This document shows, in pieces, positions 35,265 to 41,974 of a DNA stretch of 47,170 bases. A program made the position numbers and the translations under genes. The notes under the pieces were generated by a model. The model did not search any database. It was not told the DNA's origin and was given only the letters and a program-made list of their open reading frames with translations. Origin of the DNA: DASXUX01 sp036504595 (GTDB lineage: Bacteria; Planctomycetota; SZUA-567; H5-PLA8); the NCBI GenBank assembly GCA_036504595.1, contig DASXUX010000017.1:1-47170 (forward strand). Direction: 5' to 3'. Position 1 is the stretch's first letter; each line of letters opens with the position of its first letter.

Positions 35265-36896
35265 CTACTCGCTCATCTCGAACACCGAATAAAGGAGGTT
35301 CAGCAGTAACATTATGCCCGTATCTGGGGTCTCCTCTGAAATAAGGGGTTCGTCCTGAGCTGATGCTTCATGGTACAAAAAACGTGCGTTGCTGCACCAA
35401 GGCTCGTCTTGAGTCGTTAAGACACGTTCGATGTCCTGCAGGCAGTAACGCATGTGGCGATACCGACACCGCCGATCCTTCTGCAACATTGTGTCCAGTA
35501 TGCGCTCGTAGGCTGGGAGTTTCTCGCGCCGCTCGGCGGGGACAAACAGTTCAAGGGGTGGGGAAGGGTCTGTGAGCTTGCTTCGGACTACCGCAGCGGC
35601 TGTGTCGCCGACAAATGGCGGACGTCCCGCAATTAACTCATAGAACACGCACCCAAGCGCGTATATATCTGATCGTTCGTCTGTTTTGCGCCCTTCCACT
35701 TGCTCAGGCGACATGTAAGTCGGCGTTCCGAGACACTCGCTGGCGTGAAATCCAATGCTCGTCGTGCGCTCACCACTGATGCTTTCCAGATATTGGTACG
35801 AGGTGGCGGGATCAAATAACGGCCTAAAACGGAATTTTTCGAGAGCCTTGTTGTCTATTGCTGTCAGAATCTCGTCCAAGAAGCGTCTGGCTTCGGCAAA
35901 GGACGCTTCTTGAGTGTGCAATCGATCAAGCTGCTTAGTGATGCTGTCACAGGCCAACTGACATTCGTCAGGACTCAGCATCGAGTTTGGGAGCGGCTCG
36001 CCGACTTCCTTAATCAGTCCCATGTCCGACAGCATGAAGCGCTGATAAAATACTCCAGAGTTACGCGGAATTGGGCGCGCGTCGTCCACGAGAATATTAT
36101 CGGGTTTGACGTCCCTATGCACCATCCCTTGAGAATGTGCGAATGCGAGTCCTCTCCCGACAGTGAGTACAATCCGTGCTGCGGCATCCGGATGCATTCC
36201 TTCTCCACGCTTCATGCGTTTGCGCAGGTCGCCGCCCTGAACATACTCCATGCGCTGAAACAGGAGGCCCTCTTTGAATCCAGCCTCGAATGTGCGGACA
36301 ATGTTTGGATGTTGCAGTGCCATCGCAGATTCCGCCTCATGTACAAACTGCTCTACATAAGCTCTTTCTCGGCACACCTCCGGCAGCAGTATTTTTATCG
36401 CTTGTGTTCGGGGTTGGTCGTCATCTCCTCCTGTCCATTCAACTTTGTAGACTTGGCCCATACCGCCGCGCCCAAGCAGATCGAGAATCTTGCATCCCGC
36501 AATTACGTCTCCCGGCTGGAATTGTTTGCCTTGCAGGGTTTCAACCAATCGTTCGTCTTTAACTGGCGTCCGGCTGAGAATACGCGTCACGCTCGAACTC
36601 CCCGCTCGCGTTGCAGCCTTCAGCAACGCTGACTGCTGTGTTGGTTTCTCATTGGGCGTCACGATTGGTAAAGTCGGTGGCACTGCGCCCAGAGTTGAGT
36701 TGGCCACGTTTGAGAAACTGGGGAGCTTTTCCAGAACAGGCGACAACACTGTGTCAGAGACGTTTTGTGTCGTCTCGGCATCGTGAGCGGAATCTGCGGC
36801 GTCGGAACGCTTGACACTCTCTCCGGCAACTCGCTGTTGTATTGGCGCGCAGCAAACGGGGCACGCCTTTACCCTCGCACGGTCTTCAGAGAGCAA
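35265..36896 (-). CDS. Hanks-type Ser/Thr protein kinase with enlarged activation segment
   Basis: A 543-residue kinase counted from TTG 36896. Motifs: Gly-loop GRGGMGQVYK (142-151), Lys168 in AIKIL, Glu in FVHEAESA, catalytic HRDVKPDN (260-267), DMG in place of DFG (291-293), TPTYMSPEQ (391-399), and SDIYALGCVFYEL. Between DMG and SPE there are about 108 residues instead of the usual 20-35. The start is doubtful: no ribosome-binding site precedes TTG, whereas ATG 36934, behind GGGAG, encodes MPAFEVHCTLCTFCSLKTVRG in another frame. Joining the frames near 36874 gives CTLC-x13-CPVC, a zinc ribbon typical of PVC kinases. So a one-base deletion probably splits the true N-terminus (gene 35265-36934). 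There is no clear transmembrane helix. Its target is unknown. Confidence 0.9.
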   Translation of the reverse strand: MLSEDRARVKACPVCCAPIQQRVAGESVKRSDAADSAHDAETTQNVSDTVLSPVLEKLPSFSNVANSTLGAVPPTLPIVTPNEKPTQQSALLKAATRAGSSSVTRILSRTPVKDERLVETLQGKQFQPGDVIAGCKILDLLGRGGMGQVYKVEWTGGDDDQPRTQAIKILLPEVCRERAYVEQFVHEAESAMALQHPNIVRTFEAGFKEGLLFQRMEYVQGGDLRKRMKRGEGMHPDAAARIVLTVGRGLAFAHSQGMVHRDVKPDNILVDDARPIPRNSGVFYQRFMLSDMGLIKEVGEPLPNSMLSPDECQLACDSITKQLDRLHTQEASFAEARRFLDEILTAIDNKALEKFRFRPLFDPATSYQYLESISGERTTSIGFHASECLGTPTYMSPEQVEGRKTDERSDIYALGCVFYELIAGRPPFVGDTAAAVVRSKLTDPSPPLELFVPAERREKLPAYERILDTMLQKDRRCRYRHMRYCLQDIERVLTTQDEPWCSNARFLYHEASAQDEPLISEETPDTGIMLLLNLLYSVFEMSE

Positions 36897-36934
36897 AACG
36901 TACAGAGCGTGCAGTGAACTTCGAATGCAGGCAT

Positions 36935-37294
36935 TAAGGTCACTCCCTCAGGAAGGCCTCGGCTATTTCATCTTGCTGGCCTTTATGTGCACTCAAGGAT
37001 TTCCATGCATCTGGTTCATCGCGAAACTGGTCTCGAAGTTTGCCGGTTACCGCGCGTTCGTCAACATCGATGGCGGATATTGTCGTACGCGGTTTATCAG
37101 TTCTGGAAGCCGTCCTCAATGCGCGTCCTGCTTCTTAGCGACACTCCCGCACCAGCAGGTCAGTGGCTTCCTGCAACTCTGCGCCAGAGAACAAGAGCGC
37201 AACTCGGCGCTTCGTTTCTTCACTGAGTGGGACGTCACTCATGAAGTTCACTTCTCCGGAGAACGAGGCGTTAGCGGGCAAACAGCACTTCAAG
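36935..37294. other. Gene-free spacer carrying direct-repeat copy 1
   Basis: No convincing gene. The kinase lies beyond the left end and the M23 gene's stop is at the right end, both on the minus strand. The central part (about 36984-37110) is one copy of a degenerate repeat also found at about 38880-39005. Confidence 0.45.
36984..37110 (+). repeat. Degenerate ~110-125 bp direct repeat, copy 1
   Basis: Matches copy 2 (38880-39005) without gaps over most of its length. A perfect 23-base core lies at 37023-37045 (CTGGTCTCGAAGTTTGCCG inside it), and TCAACAT and TTGTCGTA blocks are kept at the same spacing. The copies are about 1.9 kb apart and bracket the M23-PKD gene. Confidence 0.65.
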
Positions 37295-38788
37295 TCAACG
37301 TTTCCCCGGCTCCTCTGAACCAAGCACCTCAACCCACAGGTGGGCCTCAGCCTTCTCGCCCCGTTCATTGGTATGCTCGACGCAAACGATGTACTGCCCG
37401 GCCTTCGTGTACTTGTGCTGCGTAATCGCATAGCCGTCTTTGGCGAGCATCTTGGCGTTGCCATCTGACGCGACTGTCGCCGGTGGCGTCCCATCACCGA
37501 AATCCCACGTCTCGCCTCCATGCGCTGTGCGGAAACTACGAACCTTGAACGTCACTGTGTCGCCAACACGCACATTTTCAGTCGGGTAGTACGCAGCGTG
37601 GATTCCCGGAGGCAGTTCCTTCAATTTTGGATCAAAGACCTGAACCACGGCGAAGTCGTATGCGACTTTGCCACGCGCATCGGTGACTTTCAGGATTTCA
37701 CTATACGCTCCCGGTTTGGAATACGTGTGTCTCGCAGTTGCGTTTTCAGCGTGCATCCCGTCTGAGAATGTCCATTCATATTTCGCGATTGCGCCTGTCG
37801 CGCTCGATGAGCGCGAGCCATCCAGCACGACCTCTTCGCCGACGGCAGCGACCTGATGTGGACGAGCCACGGCAATGAGTGCGGTGTCGTGTTCTGACTG
37901 CCATGCATGCCACGCGTAGGGGTAGGCATCCTGTATTCCCCATTTACCCGATGGCTGGCGGCTGGTGACATCGAAGTGCAGATGCGTCCATCCGCCACTG
38001 CCACCTTCTTTGCCCAGTACGCCCAGATGATCACCTTTCTTCACATGATCGCCGGTCTTCACGTCGATTTTCTGTAGGTGGCTGTAGCGATAGTACCAGC
38101 CTCGCCCGTCCACGACGTAGATAACATCGTACCGCCCTCTTGCCGGTGAATCGGCGTGTTCTGGCAGGGTGACGTTCGCCGCGCTTACCACCACGCCGTC
38201 CGTTGCGGCCACGACTTCGACAAGGCCCTCCGCCCCGCCGAAATCGAGGCCGTAGTGGTAGTAGACCTTTGATGCGCCGGGCTTCTCGCCTCCATCGACA
38301 AAGCACGGCTCATTTCCCATCTGAGTGTCACTGGCGAACCAGCGTTGCCGAACAGGATACCCGAACGAGTTCTTTTCGATCCAAGGCGAATGGGCGGGCC
38401 AGAGCCGCACGCGGGCATCTTTCTCCAAGGCCCACGGGTTTTCCTTACTGCTGCCCGCGACATAACCACGCGTTACAGGACAGTCAATCTGAACGCCACC
38501 GATGGTTACGGGCAAACGGTACGTCGCAGACACAAGCGTGATTGGCACGCCGTTGACCTCGACCACGACGCGTGCTTCGCGGATATTTTTGCAGACAGTG
38601 TCGCGCGTCTCCTGAAGATCAACCAGTTTGACGCGCGCCTTCGAACCATCCGCAAGTTCCGTGTCCTGTGTTTCGCCCAGATTGAGGTCGAGTGTACGAA
38701 GGAGTGGCGGTACGCCGTCCGCGCCCGCTGCGGAAACTGAGAGGAGCGCGGCCAGCAGGCATGCGATGACGATCAGAGACAAATTCAT
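37295..38788 (-). CDS. Secreted M23-family peptidase with two PKD-like domains
   Basis: A 497-residue exported protein. ATG at 38788 is chosen because AGGAAGGG precedes it and a signal peptide follows at once (LSLIVIACLLAALLSVSAAGA). After a beta-rich N-domain (about 25-165) comes the M23/LytM domain: HYGLD gives His178 and Asp182, YSHL the middle region, and THLHF gives His269 and His271, the full HxxxD...HxH zinc set. Two PKD-like modules follow (about 310-400 with YEWTFSDGMHAENA, and 405-490 with WDFGDGTPPA). M23 enzymes cut peptidoglycan cross-links or Gly-rich peptides; with all metal ligands present, activity is plausible. PKD domains suggest binding to surface glycan or protein. It is a single gene flanked by the direct repeats. 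Confidence 0.85.
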   Translation of the reverse strand: MNLSLIVIACLLAALLSVSAAGADGVPPLLRTLDLNLGETQDTELADGSKARVKLVDLQETRDTVCKNIREARVVVEVNGVPITLVSATYRLPVTIGGVQIDCPVTRGYVAGSSKENPWALEKDARVRLWPAHSPWIEKNSFGYPVRQRWFASDTQMGNEPCFVDGGEKPGASKVYYHYGLDFGGAEGLVEVVAATDGVVVSAANVTLPEHADSPARGRYDVIYVVDGRGWYYRYSHLQKIDVKTGDHVKKGDHLGVLGKEGGSGGWTHLHFDVTSRQPSGKWGIQDAYPYAWHAWQSEHDTALIAVARPHQVAAVGEEVVLDGSRSSSATGAIAKYEWTFSDGMHAENATARHTYSKPGAYSEILKVTDARGKVAYDFAVVQVFDPKLKELPPGIHAAYYPTENVRVGDTVTFKVRSFRTAHGGETWDFGDGTPPATVASDGNAKMLAKDGYAITQHKYTKAGQYIVCVEHTNERGEKAEAHLWVEVLGSEEPGKR

Positions 38789-38879
38789 GGTGCCCTTCCT
38801 GTTCTGAAGCAACGGCTCCAGCTTCGCAATCCGGATGGCGAGGATGCAGTTCTATGCAAAGTGCCGCGTCATCACGAGG

Positions 38880-39005
38880 CCCAAGGGAACCTTCCATGCG
38901 TGGCGTCGTTTGTTCGTGAAACTGGTCTCGAAGTTTGCCGCGTCCCGCGCGCGCGTCAACATTTACGGCGAATTTTGTCGTATGCCGCCTGCCGCCGTAC
39001 TTTGG
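38880..39005 (+). repeat. Degenerate ~110-125 bp direct repeat, copy 2
   Basis: Counterpart of 36984-37110; the perfect 23-base core lies at 38918-38940. It lies upstream of the M23 gene start. The two copies stay in register, so they arose by duplication or are members of a dispersed repeat family; no transposase is seen. Confidence 0.65.
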
Positions 39006-39310
39006 ATTCACGAGACAGCAGACCAAATGGCGGTTCATGCATATACAGGAAGTAAGCTTGGAATAACTACGCTAAAAACTACGCTAAAAAACTACGCCAA
39101 AAACTACGCTAAAAACTACGCTAAAGCCTGTGCGGATAATATGTTGCAATAATACCGGTTTGGCATATAATTCTCTTCGGTTTTGGGGCATCGCTGCAGG
39201 CGCGTCGCTTCAGCTCACACGGCCGTTTGCGGGCGAAAGTTCCTTAGGATTTCCAAACGTGCACGTGAGTAACCAAGTTGAGCTCAGGAATCGAAACGGA
39301 GGAAACAGAG
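39006..39310. promoter_or_regulatory. Promoter TTGCAA-N16-TATAAT upstream of the 39311 gene
   Basis: TTGCAA at 39144-39149 and TATAAT at 39166-39171 are separated by 16 bases, a good sigma-70-like promoter on the plus strand. It lies about 140 bases before the small gene at 39311 and 20 bases after the short tandem repeats at 39064-39125. The leader from about 39178 to 39310 has no evident hairpin. Confidence 0.55.
39064..39125 (+). repeat. Five tandem copies of a 12-13 bp unit AACTACGCTAAA
   Basis: AACTACGCTAAA repeats five times head to tail (one copy 13 bases, one with GCC for GCT) just upstream of the TTGCAA/TATAAT promoter. There are no spacers, so it is not CRISPR. Phased short direct repeats next to a promoter resemble iterons or regulator binding arrays. 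Confidence 0.8.
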
Positions 39311-39577
39311 ATGACATTGAACGAGATCGTTGAAATCGCCGACAAGGTCTATCCCGACAGCATGATTGACCAGAACTTCGACAAGAGGACTCAGAGTTTA
39401 GCCGCAGCGAGCAAGGGCGACAGTCTGGCCAGGTTCATCGTTTCCGAACTGGTCGAGACCTACGCCAAGGACGCCACGGACCACGTGCAGGCGAGCCAGG
39501 CCCTTCGCGTGATGGAAAAAGCCGTGCAGGAGTTGACGGCGGTGCGCGACGCCTTCCGTCCCGCGGTCAGTCATTAG
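39311..39577 (+). CDS. Small acidic helical protein of unknown function (88 aa)
   Basis: Start ATG 39311 lies behind a strong GGAGG at about 39298-39302; the frame is open eleven codons further upstream, without such a site. The product is soluble, predicted mostly alpha-helical (NEIVEIADKVYP, LARFIVSELVETY, ALRVMEKAVQELTAVRDAF) and acidic. There is no signal peptide, Cys or known motif. It follows a good promoter and is followed by a 9-bp-stem hairpin. I do not recognise the family. Compact helical proteins like this are frequent in mobile or accessory regions as regulators or antitoxins, but nothing here proves such a role. Confidence 0.7.
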   Translation: MTLNEIVEIADKVYPDSMIDQNFDKRTQSLAAASKGDSLARFIVSELVETYAKDATDHVQASQALRVMEKAVQELTAVRDAFRPAVSH

Positions 39578-39598
39578 CCGTAGCGGTAGAACTTCGAC

Positions 39599-39622
39599 CC
39601 GCCTCCGCACGGCCGGAGGCGG
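39599..39622 (+). terminator. Hairpin 21 bases after the 88-aa gene
   Basis: CCGCCTCCG (39599-39607) pairs perfectly with CGGAGGCGG (39614-39622) around a six-base loop. Its place just after the stop at 39577 suggests a transcript end, but no T-run follows, so it may be an attenuator or mRNA-stabilising stem. Confidence 0.45.
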
Positions 39623-39910
39623 TGGAAACTGGGCTGGATCATCCCACGGGCGGTGTGGCATTCGCGAGCGTCCCTGGTTTCGCCAGGCCCAAAGGACTGC
39701 CCAAGTATTTGCCTTGGCTTGCCAGTAGCGCGTTGCAGTTGGCTATCTGCGACAGGTGTCTGAGGAAACACCCGGCCAGTCTGTTGGCCGTCACACGGGC
39801 GAAATTGCCGCTGGTGCCTCCACGGCCACTGCCGCCACTTTTCGTCGTAAGGAACGGCAAAGTGCGGCGATCTCGCCGCTCTACGTCTTGAAACTCTGGG
39901 AGAGACAGTC
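39623..39910. other. Spacer with doubtful small frames
   Basis: A GTG frame from 39622 to 39891 encodes 89 residues with an ICDRC pair and a Pro-rich middle. Its GC at third codon positions is not raised and its start lacks proper spacing from GGAGG, so I do not call it. Nothing else is seen. Confidence 0.35.
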
Positions 39911-40489
39911 GTGACCAAGGCCAAAAAAGCAAAAATGAGAACTGCATCCGGGGGTGGATGGGTGCGCGTAGCGAGGGCCCTGATACGACAGGAGGACCAG
40001 CAGTTGACGGCCGCACGGCGTCGCGCTGGCGGCCTGCGTAAACGTATGCCCGCCCGAAAACAAATCGACTACGCACCGCCGTCCGCAAACTCAGGAATAG
40101 CGAATCGCGTAATCCGGCCTGCGTGGACACCGGCCAGCGCAGTGGGAGGCTCGCCGCGAAGCGCTGCGGGTGCGACATTGGGTCGCCGCCCAGCAGGCCA
40201 AGGGCGAAAAACCCGTCCATTTATTATGCCTGCCGCCATGCGTGCGGCAAAGGAGCTCTTCCCAAAAGCGAGCCGCAGGAGGCTGCGGGCGGTCGCGGAC
40301 ACCATCGATCACCACACCGACCTGCCCGGCACCATTCGTTTTTGCGCAATCATCCTGCGGGACATAGATCGCCATACGAACGAGAGAAAACCTCTCTGGT
40401 TGTGGCTCGCAAAGTATGCCTTACGGGACGTCATCCTCGGCGCTGGGCACAGACTGGAAGACCTCGAAAAAATCATAAATCCACGCTGA
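39911..40489 (+). CDS. Basic protein of unknown function (192 aa), possibly frameshifted inside
   Basis: GTG 39911 is preceded by GGGAGAG. The C-terminal ~80 residues look like a real helical domain (KELFPKASRRRLRAVADTID, IRFCAIILRDIDRHTNER). The middle (about residues 60-110) is Gly/Arg/Pro/Ala-rich and unlike a domain, while another frame over about 40135-40235 encodes a regular amphipathic stretch (WEARREALRVRHWVAAQQAK) with higher third-position GC. The coding frame may therefore switch twice, by two indels or by assembly error. No family is recognised. It lies 31 bases before the next gene on the same strand. Confidence 0.5.
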   Translation: MTKAKKAKMRTASGGGWVRVARALIRQEDQQLTAARRRAGGLRKRMPARKQIDYAPPSANSGIANRVIRPAWTPASAVGGSPRSAAGATLGRRPAGQGRKTRPFIMPAAMRAAKELFPKASRRRLRAVADTIDHHTDLPGTIRFCAIILRDIDRHTNERKPLWLWLAKYALRDVILGAGHRLEDLEKIINPR

Positions 40490-40520
40490 CCGTTGCGCTC
40501 ACCAGAGCGGCGGTCGCGTC

Positions 40521-41549
40521 GTGACTGGAGGGACCGTGACTACCCAGGATAGCGAACTACTGCTCCGGATCATCTCCGACGAAGACGAAGCTTGGCAGCG
40601 CGTATGCGCCGACGTGCGGGAGTGTGTCCGGCTTGATTGCGCCGTTGCGCCTGAGCCTGATGAATCGGCCCTGGAGTTTCTGCGCCAGAACGACCGTCGA
40701 GTGGTAGAGGGGGCTGCGCGCCGGTTGCTATCTTTGGGCCAGCGGCGTCGCGTCCTCGACGCACTGCTGCAGCGGATTTCGGAGATCATTCTCCTGAGCG
40801 GCTGGATGAGCCGAACGGAGGTAGGGCCAGTTGCGGCCGTGGCCCATGTTTTCCGGCGCGCGTGCGACGTCAGCCGCTGGTTGCTGAATCTCAAGTGGCG
40901 GGAGCTCAAATCTCTGGACATTAATCCGATCGCCCTGGCGCGGCAAATTACGGAGCTGGAGGCCGATCCAACCAACGCGGAAGTCCGGAAACCGATTCGG
41001 GTAGCACTTGAGCTACTGCACAATTGCCTGCCGCTCAGCAAGGCAGACGTTGCCGAGAACCTACACCGACTGGCAATTAGGCCGCCGCTCCGACCTATCC
41101 CCGAGCTACATGCCGAGTATGTGCTGTTGATCGGCGGAACCGGCTACCGAATTGTGGACGAGCACGGCGTAACCCGCCACCGTGCGAGCCTCCCGCCGCG
41201 TTTGCAGCGCCTCCTGGCGGCCTGCTGGGCCTATTGCTGGACCAAACAGCAGTGCGGTCCAGGCGGCGCTGCTGTGAACGAGGCAATCCTCGGCGAGCTT
41301 GACCTTTGCAGGCTTCGAGAGTTGATCGGCAAGACCGCAAACCGCGCGAATGTGGCCGAGCTCCGGCGCTACATGGCCATGGATGGCGGTAATTCGGTGC
41401 TCGGCGCAGGAAAGAAGCGCATGTTTCTGGTTGATATTGCCTTGGATGTGCCGAGCGATTTACCCGTGGGATCATTCCGGAAACAAGCCACCGTTTTCCT
41501 AAGGAATCACGACATTGTAATCCCGGAGGGATTTCTTCCCGCAAGCTAA
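40521..41549 (+). CDS. Helical protein of unknown function (342 aa)
   Basis: A long frame with consistent protein character from GTG 40521. A second GTG at 40536 (MTTQDSELLLRII) has GGAGGG before it but at only three bases, so either start is possible. The N-terminal half is alpha-helical and acidic/Leu-rich (LLLRIISDEDEAWQRV, RRLLSLGQRRRVLDALLQRI, VAHVFRRACDVSRWLLNLKW). The C-terminal half mixes strands and helices (AEYVLLIGGTGYRIVDEHGV, LRELIGKTANRANVAELRRYM), with a winged-helix-like appearance around 255-300. There is no signal peptide. It follows the 192-residue gene by 31 bases, probably in one operon. I do not recognise it; a DNA-binding or regulatory role is only a guess. Confidence 0.72.
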   Translation: MTGGTVTTQDSELLLRIISDEDEAWQRVCADVRECVRLDCAVAPEPDESALEFLRQNDRRVVEGAARRLLSLGQRRRVLDALLQRISEIILLSGWMSRTEVGPVAAVAHVFRRACDVSRWLLNLKWRELKSLDINPIALARQITELEADPTNAEVRKPIRVALELLHNCLPLSKADVAENLHRLAIRPPLRPIPELHAEYVLLIGGTGYRIVDEHGVTRHRASLPPRLQRLLAACWAYCWTKQQCGPGGAAVNEAILGELDLCRLRELIGKTANRANVAELRRYMAMDGGNSVLGAGKKRMFLVDIALDVPSDLPVGSFRKQATVFLRNHDIVIPEGFLPAS

Positions 41550-41974
41550 TTCTGCGGATCGCTCATGCGACGGCCACAGTCGTGCCTTGGTTCGCGTATC
41601 ATCTGCTTTTTTGGACATCTGTGGTATCGGCCTTGAGGATCACACCCACGAGGTCAGGTTCGAATCCAGTAGCGCCCACCATTGAAATCCAGTGCAATCC
41701 AACGCAACTGCGCGCAGCCTCGTCTTCAAAAAAGCGCCGACAGGCCAGCGCTTTCGTCGTGGCCCGCTTCATGCAGGCGAGCCACTTCGCGCCCGTCTCT
41801 CTTGCTGCGTCTGCTCGCGCGCCTTCTCCGAACCCCTTCGCTTCAAAACTGGGGATGACTCAGGACCAACCCTTATTGCCTTCTTGGGAAGAAAGGCATA
41901 TAAGAGCAGCGCCTCCATTTCTTGTCGTTGGCCGTGGCACTTCTTCTGGGCTCAGATGAAAGGACGGAACTATC
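41550..41974. other. Spacer upstream of the Kelch gene
   Basis: About 425 bases with no convincing gene; frames across it are not protein-like. It holds the tRNA 3'-end-like segment at 41650-41681. Near 41896 a CATATAAG block could be part of the Kelch gene's promoter, but no -35 is clear. AGGA at about 41961 serves as the Kelch gene's ribosome-binding site. Confidence 0.4.
41650..41681 (+). other. tRNA 3'-end-like fragment
   Basis: The segment contains GGTTCGAATCC, the invariant T-arm core of tRNAs, then AGTAGCGCCCACCA ending in CCA, preceded by GAGGTC like a variable loop. No matching 5' acceptor strand (GGGCGCT expected) or D-arm is found in the preceding 80 bases and the T stem is imperfect, so this is not a working tRNA gene. 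It may be a degenerate remnant or an integration-site copy of a tRNA 3' end. Confidence 0.4.

Noticed and set aside
39064..39125. CRISPR-like array
   Set aside because: The repeats are 12-13 bases long, directly adjacent and have no spacers; no cas gene is present.
39622..39891. 89-residue frame with a CDRC pair
   Set aside because: The GGAGG is only two bases from the GTG and is part of a hairpin arm, and third-position GC is not raised.
41580..41681. Complete tRNA gene
   Set aside because: Only the T-loop core and CCA end can be found; there is no 5' acceptor strand, D-arm or anticodon arm that folds.
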